From positions 1 to 8,712 of the forward strand of contig JAJTHA010000071.1 of assembly GCA_021299565.1 (NCBI GenBank): a stretch of DNA of 8,712 nt. The letters are read 5' to 3'. This document shows positions 1 through 8,300 of the stretch, piece after piece. Source of the DNA: Candidatus Caenarcanales bacterium. Its GTDB lineage: Bacteria; Cyanobacteriota; Vampirovibrionia; LMEP-6097. The notes below the pieces were generated by a model. That model did not search any database. It was not told the origin of the DNA and saw only the letters and a list, made by a program, of their open reading frames with translations. How positions within the stretch are numbered: position 1 is the first letter of the stretch; each line of letters opens with the position of its first letter. The translations under genes were made by a program, and so were the position numbers.

Positions 1-2225
1 TTTATAGTAATGGACCTTTTGCACTTGCGACAGGAAGCAACACGAATTTAAATATCACAGTCTCTGGTGCTGGTGATTTTAGTGTCAATGGCAATAAATT
101 ATTTGTTAACGGTGCCACCAACAATACTGGGATAAACTTAAGCAATCCAAACGAAAAACTAAGCATCGCTTCAACACTCTCCCTAAACGAAAGCTCTAGA
201 CCAGGCTCAACAAGCAACTTTGGTAAACTTTATGTCAATGGCACGACGTCTAATTTGATGTTCTTAGATGATTCAGGTATCAATTACGATATCACAAGAC
301 GAATTGCACCGCCGGTTAATTCAATTGATGCTCTTAGTGATGCAATTAGTAACAAATCAAGAACTGTATACATGGGAGCTATGTCTGGACAGAATAATGC
401 CGTGAACAATTTTTCGACTGCTCTCGGTCCTATGAGCTTGAGATATATTGACAATAATGGTGTGAATAATACAGCTGTTGGTTATTCAAGCTTGCAATAT
501 GAACAAAATGGTGATAACAATAGTGCTTTTGGTATTGATAGTCTATCGAGCATGCAAAGCAATCGTTCAAGAGCAAATGTAGCGATTGGATCGTCTAGTT
601 TATCGGAATATAATTCAAACAATAATCAATTCAACGTTGCGATAGGAGATAATGCTTTAGGAGGATTAAATGGAGGACAACTCAACACCGCAGTTGGACA
701 TGCATCTATGTCATTTTCAAAAAAAAGCAAGGAGAATATCGCAATTGGCAAAGAATCTTTATGGTGGTTGCAAAATGGTAATCAAAATACTGCAGGTGGT
801 AATTTCAGCTTATATAGTGCCGGGGCAAACTCTGCGAGAAATGTTGCAATTGGCTATCGCAGTGCTGGAGGGATAGAAAGCTGGCCAATAGTTTATTCTA
901 GATCTTTTTTTAATAACGTTTTCTTGGGTAATGAAAGTGCTTTCAATATTTACAATGGCAATAACTCAACTTACATTGGCTATCAAAGCGGTAGAAACAC
1001 AGTTGGCAATAATGAAATTCTGATTGGCTCTGGCGTAGAATCGCAAAATCACTTTGGACACAAAGAAATCAATATTGGCAACACTTTATATGGTGATAGC
1101 AATGGTTCAAACTTCGCGATTGGAATCGGAAGAGTCAATCCCAATGCACCTTTTCATCGATTTGAAACCAATGGTGACATAGCAATTTTAGAAAGAGCTC
1201 GTCCAGTTACAGCGGCAAGCTACGGAAAACTTTATGTTAACGGAACCACTTCCAATTTAATTTTCTTAGATGATGCAGGAGTTCAATATGAATTACTTCA
1301 AAGAGCACAAGTTTTAAATATAGATGGATTAGTTGATGGTAAAAGTAATTCGAGTAGCAGTCTTATTCTTGGAGCGTTTAGTGTCGATGCTAACCCCGGC
1401 AGTGAATACATTACATCAATTGGCATAGATAGCCTAAGTTCATGCAATTCTGGATGCAGCAATAATACTGCTATCGGATACTCATCTTTATTTAGTAACA
1501 CTACTGGAGATTTCAATACCGCAATAGGTGTTCAAGCATTACAAAGCAATACTAGTGGAAGCCAAAATACATCTGTTGGCTATCAAAGCCTACAGACAAC
1601 CAACACAAGCAGAAATACTTCAATATCATATAAATTCTACGAGGATAGCAACAATAATTTATTGGCAAATTCTACTACTCCTTTCATAAGCAGCGCAAGA
1701 GATAATGTGGGCATAGGCTTTATATCTTTACAGTCATTAACTACTGGCAGTCGCAATACTGCAATAGGTTCTTGGGACATCTCAGTTAACCAAACAGGCA
1801 ATGACAATATTTCATTAGGTGCGGGTATGGGATATTGGAGAAATGGACAGCGCAATATTTCTATTGGAACCCACTCTACTGATAGCATGATTAAAAACGG
1901 TACTGATTTTATTGTCATTGGTCATCAAGTACCAAACTGGTACAACAACAGGGTTACAAGCGGGCAAGTAACAATCGGCAATGCAATACAATCCAACGCT
2001 CCAGGCAAAGTTGCAATTGGCGGCACTAGCGGAAACGCGCAAAATCCTGCACCCGGAGTGAATTTGCACATTTATCCTGGACAAATGAGAATAGATCCTA
2101 CAGCTAACGCCCCTAGCAGTCCCGGTGAGGGGGATATTTACGTCGACTCTGATGGCGCAAAAGCATTTTGCATTTATCTCAATGGCAGCTGGCAAAAAAT
2201 GGTTGGTGCTGGGACCTGCTCTTGA
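1..2225 (+). CDS. Large repeat-built fibre/adhesin, C-terminal 740 residues (5' end outside window)
   Basis: The frame is open from the left edge (first full codon at base 3) to TGA at 2223-2225. An ATG at 255 lies inside a conserved junction motif and is not the start. Likely role: a surface or secreted adhesive fibre, probably trimeric, judging from resemblance to YadA-type head repeats and phage/MAT fibre modules. Order seen: end of a stalk module (SGAGDF at 63), connector, junction GKLYVNG at 222, beta-roll block 324-1115, connector, second junction at 1224, beta-roll block 1320-2006, and a 46-residue tip at 2085-2222. The protein is rich in Asn, Ser, Gly and Thr. Its only four cysteines in the window are a CxxxC pair (1443-1457) and two in the tip. 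No YadA-type membrane-anchor barrel is visible. It is collinear with the last 727 residues of the next gene, so the two are paralogues. Ligand and trimer state are inferred. Confidence 0.85.
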   Translation, partial: YSNGPFALATGSNTNLNITVSGAGDFSVNGNKLFVNGATNNTGINLSNPNEKLSIASTLSLNESSRPGSTSNFGKLYVNGTTSNLMFLDDSGINYDITRRIAPPVNSIDALSDAISNKSRTVYMGAMSGQNNAVNNFSTALGPMSLRYIDNNGVNNTAVGYSSLQYEQNGDNNSAFGIDSLSSMQSNRSRANVAIGSSSLSEYNSNNNQFNVAIGDNALGGLNGGQLNTAVGHASMSFSKKSKENIAIGKESLWWLQNGNQNTAGGNFSLYSAGANSARNVAIGYRSAGGIESWPIVYSRSFFNNVFLGNESAFNIYNGNNSTYIGYQSGRNTVGNNEILIGSGVESQNHFGHKEINIGNTLYGDSNGSNFAIGIGRVNPNAPFHRFETNGDIAILERARPVTAASYGKLYVNGTTSNLIFLDDAGVQYELLQRAQVLNIDGLVDGKSNSSSSLILGAFSVDANPGSEYITSIGIDSLSSCNSGCSNNTAIGYSSLFSNTTGDFNTAIGVQALQSNTSGSQNTSVGYQSLQTTNTSRNTSISYKFYEDSNNNLLANSTTPFISSARDNVGIGFISLQSLTTGSRNTAIGSWDISVNQTGNDNISLGAGMGYWRNGQRNISIGTHSTDSMIKNGTDFIVIGHQVPNWYNNRVTSGQVTIGNAIQSNAPGKVAIGGTSGNAQNPAPGVNLHIYPGQMRIDPTANAPSSPGEGDIYVDSDGAKAFCIYLNGSWQKMVGAGTCS
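324..1115 (+). repeat. Beta-roll block A of first fibre (17-residue repeats, irregular)
   Basis: The block opens with the preamble IDALSDAIS and closes with EINIGNTLYG, the same cap seen in blocks of the second fibre. Between them are about a dozen units of the form N-T/V-A-I/V-G-x-x-S/A-L. Several are exactly 17 residues, such as NTAVGYSSLQYEQNGDN and NIAIGKESLWWLQNGNQ; others are 18-19. The GxxS/A and AIG positions hold the pattern and the turn residues vary, as expected of a beta-roll with conserved core and free loops. The loop at 852-929 is long and aromatic (W, Y, F, F). This block is less regular than its counterpart at 6627-7376. Confidence 0.8.
1320..2006 (+). repeat. Beta-roll block B of first fibre (CxxxC type)
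   Basis: The block opens with IDGLVDGKS and the stretch DANPGSEY, then a unit carrying a CxxxC pair (SSCNSGCSNN), then 17-residue units such as NTAIGYSSLFSNTTGDF. The same opening (IDDLVDGKS, NANPGSNY, NCGSNC) is found in the last block of the second fibre. One unit at 1614-1703 is broken: the core IG is replaced by IS and the unit is stretched to 30 residues. The closing cap is degenerate (QVTIGNAIQS in place of QLNIGNTIYG). Confidence 0.8.
2085..2222 (+). other. C-terminal tip domain (46 residues) of first fibre
   Basis: This segment begins MRIDPTANAP and contains EGDIYVDSDG, AFCIYLNGSWQK and a final GTCS. It aligns without gaps to the last 46 residues of the second fibre, with 30 of 46 identical by hand count. 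Two cysteines, at tip positions 29 and 45, match in both. It resembles the short beta-strand-rich ends (GDIY..., NGxWQK) of fibre proteins. A terminal binding or capping role is inferred from its position. Confidence 0.7.
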
Positions 2226-2255
2226 TCTCATCCAAATGATCTAGATGACATTGCC

Positions 2256-2301
2256 CGATTAAACTTTCTACTCTATTTAGCTAAGTTAATCGCTGATTTT
2301 T
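2256..2301 (+). terminator. Possible weak intrinsic terminator between the two fibre genes
   Basis: CGATTAA at 2256-2262 pairs with TTAATCG at 2286-2292. After a bulged A at 2263, CTT (2264-2266) pairs with AAG (2283-2285), giving 10 pairs around a 16-nt loop. A run of five T follows at 2297-2301, four bases after the stem. The stem is AT-rich and the T run is displaced, so termination would be leaky at best. It ends only 2 nt before the ribosome binding site of the next gene and may act as an attenuator or mRNA-stability hairpin. Confidence 0.35.
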
Positions 2302-2303
2302 AA

Positions 2304-2308
2304 AAGGA
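2304..2308 (+). promoter_or_regulatory. Candidate ribosome binding site for second fibre gene
   Basis: AAGGA lies 16 nt before the ATG at 2325, longer than the usual 5-9 nt. The only in-frame alternative nearer to it is an ATT at 2313, just after an in-frame TAA at 2310. ATT starts are rare, and starting at 2325 gives a clean signal peptide, so ATG 2325 is preferred. Confidence 0.45.
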
Positions 2309-2324
2309 ATAAATTCTAAGCTAT

Positions 2325-2390
2325 ATGCTTTTCAGGCGCATATATTTGATTCTGTTGATATTTTTGACTCTAGCCAATAGAGTCAATGCG
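2325..2390 (+). other. Sec signal peptide of second fibre
   Basis: The segment has a short basic n-region (MLFRR), a hydrophobic core (IYLILLIFLTLA) and a c-region ending VNA before STD. The V-x-A pattern fits signal peptidase I cleavage between residues 22 and 23. There is no lipobox cysteine, so it is not a lipoprotein. Mature sequence passes almost directly into a connector (NLGLGTLNPNSKVTING). Confidence 0.85.
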
Positions 2391-5300
2391 TCTACTGACA
2401 CGGGCAATGGCCAGGTTTTTATCCCAGCTTCCAAAAACCTTGGACTTGGCACTCTTAATCCCAACTCCAAAGTCACTATCAACGGAAACCTCTCTGTTAG
2501 AGAGACTTCACGCCCCGGTATCAATTCTACATTTGGTAAACTTTACGTCAACGGCAACACTTCCAATCTGATGTTTCTTGATGATTCTGGAGTGCAATAT
2601 GATTTACTGAGCGCAGCAGGTGGAGGCAGTGGCTTTGATGGAAGTACTTTTGATGGACTTGATTCTACACAATTTTTACGTTCTGATACTTCTGATCAGT
2701 TTACTAGCGGCACGCTTACAACCAATATTGGTACGACTTTGAGAGTCAACGGTGATATTGCTATTGCTGATACAAATATCGCTCTAACAGGCGCTTCTAC
2801 AACTTTTACTGGAACAGGGTTTGTGACACTAAGCCCTGGTGCGGGAAGCAATCTCAATGTCAATATGTCAGGCGCAGGTGATCTTGCTGTTAACACCAAT
2901 CAATTCTATGTAGATACTTCCACCAGCAATATTGGTATCGGCACAACTAGCCCTAGTTCTAAACTTGTAGTGAGAGGCACAACTACTGTCAATGGTTTCA
3001 CCATGACTAGTGGTGCTGTCAATAATTACGTTCTCACATCAAACGTTTCAGGCACAGGTTCTTGGACCAACCCTAGTGGCATTACTGCTGGCAATGCAAA
3101 CACTATTGACGGCTTAGATTCACTACAATTTTTACGCTCTGATACTTCTGATCAATTTACTTCAGGTACTCTTACAACTGCGACAGGAACGATTTTGAGA
3201 GTCAATGGTGATAGTTATTTCAATAATCCAATTAGACTCGCTCCAAACAACAATATTGTTTTGGTTAAAGGTTCCACTATTAATGGTGCTGCAGCAGAAG
3301 ATGGATTTAGGATCAGAATGAAACCTGCTTATATCAACTCTTCCAGAGATGCTGTCATGTTCGAGAAACTAGAGACTAACACCAATTTCCCTGGTGGATT
3401 TGCTTTTAGTACTACAGATCGCAATGGTACTCAAGCGAATGCTTTTACCATAAGTGGTTCCGGTGATTATACAAGAGTTGGTATCAACTCTAACAATCCA
3501 CAATTTACTTTGCAAGCACTTGGTTACAACACTCCCTCAATAGCTCTAGGCGCTATTGATCCAGCAGAAAACGGCTGGAGGCAATTTATGACTCAAGGGC
3601 TTCAAGCCAATGGTAGCTTAATTAATAAATGGGCAGTTGGATCTTTTTCTGATAATTCTAGTACTGGCGGCAATATGTTTTATATCTACCAATACTCAAA
3701 CAATGGTGATCAGTTTTTGCATCCAACTAACCCCTATGAAGGTGTTCAAAGATTATTGATAAATGACAATGGTCAATTTGCTTTTGGATATAATTCCTAT
3801 GCTTCAGCACCAACAAATTTTGATTTTGCCTTTAATGGTACTGGTATGTTTGATAGAGCGCTTGCCCTCAAAGAAGCTTCTAGACCTCTTAACACAATAA
3901 ATTACGGGAGATTATACGTCAACGGCGCAACATCTAATTTGATGTTTCTTGATGATTCAGGGACACAATACGATCTGCTTTCCGCTGCAAGTGGTGGCGG
4001 TGGTAGTGACGCTGACACTCTTGATATGTTAGATTCAGCACAGTTTTTGAGATCAGATACTAGTGATGTTTTTACTTCAGGCACTCTAACTACCAAAAAT
4101 GGAACTACATTTAGAGTCAATGGTGATCTTGCTATTCTCGACAATGATATATCTTTCAACTCTGCTACAGGAGTGACTTTCACACCAACAGCAGGTCAAA
4201 ATCTCAATATCGCACTAAGTGGTGCTGGTGATTTTGCGGTGAACACCAATCAACTCTACGTTGATACCTCAACTAGCAATGTCGGTATCGGCCTTACTAA
4301 TCCGAGCGCTAGACTTGCTGTCAATGGGGATTTTGCGATGAAAGAAATGGCTGCAAGCACTGCTGCTAGTGGTTTTGGAAAGCTTTATGTTTCAAGCACT
4401 GATAGTGAATTGTATTTTGATGCAGATGATCAGAGTGCAGTTAGGTTGACTAATAATGGCTTACTTTCGATTGGGAATTTAAGCATTAATGATTTAACTG
4501 ATGCTGTTTCAGACGGATTTAGTACCGTTTATCTTGGAGCGAATTCCGGTAGTCGTGCTGATAGTGGCGCTAGTGGCTCAACAGGAGTTGGAATTAATGC
4601 TTTAAGAGATAGTGATGATAATTCTGCGCAAAACGTAGCTATAGGCTTCGATGCAATGAGATTCAATAATAATGGGGATAGCAATATTGCTATTGGATAT
4701 AGAGCCTTATATAACACGACTAATTCAAGCATGAACGTGGCAGTTGGTGAAATGAGCTTGTACTCGAATACCACTGGTGGACAAAATACTTCGGTAGGAG
4801 TTAGAAGCTTGCAAAACAACAAAATAGGAAGTTTCAATGTGGCTTATGGCCATGAATCTATGTTCAACAATGAGAATGGCTCATTCAATAGTGCTATGGG
4901 CTATAGATCAATGTTTAATAATAAAAATGGTGATTATAATTCAGCTTTTGGCTACGAAGCTCTTCGCAACAATAGAGAAGGAGATGAAAACATTGCAGTA
5001 GGCTGGGAGGCTTTATATTCAACTACAAATGGCAATTATAATACTGCCGTAGGTACAAAAGCATTGAATAATAATTCGGGGAATTCTAACACTGCAATTG
5101 GTGCTTATAGCTTACGATATACCAAACGTAATGCCAACGACAATACCGCTGTTGGTTTTGAAAGCTTATCTCATATATACAATGGCTCAAGAAATACTGC
5201 TCTCGGTATTAGAGCAGGCGTGGGCAACGGCAATGGACTCTCTGGTACAACTTTTGATAATGGTGTGTTTATGGGTTACGAAGCAGGTTATAGATCCAAT

Positions 5301-8300
5301 GGCGATAATAATATTTTCATAGGCTATAAAACAGGTCGCACTACCAATGTCAGAAACAATATTTTGATTGGCTCAGAAATCACTTCTAGCGCTAATGATC
5401 AACTCAATATCGGAAACTCAATCTTTGGTAATTTAGTTAGTAGAAATATCGGCATAGGAATAAACAACACTACCAGTAAATTAACTATTAACGGTGACAC
5501 CGCTCTTAGAGAACGTAATCGACCAGCATTGGCGGCAAATTACGGTAAGCTCTATGTCAATGGTTCAACATCCAATTTGATGTTCTTAGATGATTCTGGA
5601 ATTCAATACGATCTACTTGCAAGTTCAGGTGGCGGAGGCGCTAACGCCGGAACTCTTGATGGTTTAGATTCATTACAATTTTTACGCTCAGATAGTTCCG
5701 ATCAATTCACTAGCGGGACTCTCACCACTAATATTGGCACTACTCTAAGAGTCAATGGTGATCTAGCTATTGCCGACACCAATATTTCTCTCACTGGTGC
5801 TTCAACAACATTTACACAAACTACTGGTGCAATCAGCTTTGTTCCAGCGGCAGGACAAGGGCTCAACATTAATTTAAGCAGCACTGGTGATTTTGCAGTA
5901 AACACTAATCAACTTTACCTTGATACTTCAACGACCAATATTGGTCTAGGGACAGTTAGCCCAAATGAAAAATTAACGATAGAAGGAAGAAGCTCATTGA
6001 GAGAGACTACTAGACCGACAGCAAATGCTAACTACGGCAAAATTTATGTAAACGGCACAACTTCTAATTTGATGTTTTTAGATGATTCAGGAATTCAATT
6101 TGATTTATTACAAGTTGCGGCAGGAGGCGGCGGCAATGCTGACACCATTGATCTTCTTGATTCAACTCAGTTTTTAAGATCTGATGCTTCAGATCAATTC
6201 ACCGGCAACACTCTTACAATCGGAGCTGCTTCAACACTCAGAGTCAACGGCAATCTTGAAATCGCCGACACTATTATTCCTTTCACTGGAGCAAATGCGA
6301 CTTTTGTTACTTCTGGTCCAGTTAGCTTTACACCAGCATCGGGAAATAATTTTATTATTGCAACCTCTGGTGCTGGGGATTTCATAGTCAACACCAATCA
6401 ACTTTTTGTAAATGGACAAACCACCAATGTTGGTATTGGTCTTACTAATCCAAATGAAAAATTAACAGTCTCAGGTAGACTATCACTTCAAGAAACAACA
6501 GCACCAAGTTCAACAGCAAATTTCGGCAAATTATACGTCAATTCAACAACTTCAAATTTATTTTTCATGGATGATGCTGGTATCGCCTACGATATCACTA
6601 CTGCCATTTCCAGCTCAAGCTCTAGCATCGATTCATTAACAGATGCTATTTCAGATGGCGCCGATACTGTATTTTTGGGCAACGGCTCTGGCTTATCTAA
6701 TACAAGTGGTAACTTCAATGTGGGTCTAGGCATCAGAGCTCTTAGTAGAAACACAAGCGGTTCTTTCAACACTGCGGTTGGTTTCGAGTCAATGAACGGA
6801 AACACTATTGGCTATAGCAATTCTGCCTATGGTTTTAGAAGTTTATATTCAAATATTAATGGCTATTCAAACACAGCCATTGGTATGAACAGCCTTAGAA
6901 GAAACACTAGAGGCTATTTTAATACTGCTATTGGTAATGGTTCTTTGGAGAGATCCAATGGAGCTAATTTAAACACCGCAATTGGCGCTAGCAGTATGTT
7001 CAACTCATTAACCAGCTCATCAAACGTTGCAGTAGGAGCAAACAGCTTAGGACAAAATATTAGTGGACAATTCAATACTGCATTAGGAAACAATGCTCTC
7101 AAAAGTGCTAGCGGTAGTTCAAGCAATAACGTTGCAATTGGCTACAACGCAGGTAATGGAACAAGCTTAACGACTTATTCAAATAACGTTTTTGTTGGTT
7201 TTGAGTCTGGACGCAACACTTCCACCGGTAGCAACAATACTTTATTAGGAGCGAATACCGGGAATATTACTAGTGGTAACTTTAATATTCTCATCGGATC
7301 TGGTGTACAAGCACCTTCCGCTACAGCAAGCAACCAACTCAATATAGGCAACACTATTTACGGTGATTTAGCTAATAGAAATATTGGTATTGGCATTAAT
7401 AATACAAGTAGTAAATTAACAGTTAATGGTGCAATTGCAATCAGAGAGGGTAGTCGTCCTAATGCAAACCCAGTTAACATGGGTAGATTATATGTCAACG
7501 GAGCTACATCAAACTTGATGTTCCTTGATGATAGCGGAGTGCAATATGATATAACGACTATTCCTCCCGCTGCAGGGGCTATTGGTATTGATGATCTCGT
7601 GGATGGTAAATCTGACTCCAGTCGATATCTCCTAATCGGAACCGGTGCTGTAAATGCTAATCCAGGAAGCAATTATGCGACTGGAGTTGGAATAGATGCT
7701 TTAAAAAATTGTGGCTCCAACTGTTCAAACAATACTGCATTGGGTTATAAAGCTTTAGAGTTAAATAGTAATGGCGACAATAATACTGCTATGGGGCATC
7801 AGGCACTAGCCAATAATACAAGCGGGATCAATAATATTGCAATTGGCTATCAATCTATGCTCAATAACACGAGTGGTGGGGGCAATACAGCCGCAGGCAG
7901 TCAGAGTTTATTAAATAATACAACCGGAGGTGGCAACGTAGCATTTGGGGCAGAAGCAATGAGATCTAATAGTTTTGGAGCCAACAACACTGCGATCGGA
8001 AGCAACTCTTTAAAGAATTTTGCTCCTATTGGAGGCTCTACTGCTAATACAGCCATTGGTGCGTCAAGCTTACTCAACAACTTATCTGGTATAAGTAATA
8101 CCGCAATTGGCGTGAATAGTCTTAATGGCAACACTAGTGGGCAAGGCAATATAGGGGTTGGCAACAAAGCTGGATTAAACAATCTAACTGGTGGAAATAA
8201 TATTTTTATTGGCAATAATAGTGGTGCTCAAATTGTTACTGGCAGTACTAATATCGCGATAGGACACAATGCAAGTTTTCCTGGTGATGGCGATAACCAA

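Noticed and set aside
255..257. ATG at 255 as the start of the first gene
   Set aside because: It is the Met of the conserved junction SNLMFLDDSG, and the frame with matching modules continues upstream to the window edge.
2223..2225. TGA read as an amino acid (alternative code)
   Set aside because: The first fibre's TGA falls exactly where its paralogue's tip ends with TAA, so it is a true stop.
1815..2231. Long antisense open frame opposite the end of the first fibre, and similar reverse frames elsewhere
   Set aside because: These recur opposite repeated modules and reflect the codon bias of the sense repeats. They have no ribosome binding sites or recognisable domains, and the sense proteins are clearly real.
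2233..2253. Imperfect inverted repeat around ATCTAGAT after the first gene
   Set aside because: The arms are uneven and there is no proper loop or T run; it is short enough to be chance in AT-rich DNA.
2245..2274. ATGACA, 18 nt, TACTCT as a promoter for the second fibre
   Set aside because: The -10 matches only three of six positions, and the start point would fall in the hairpin loop. Too weak to call.
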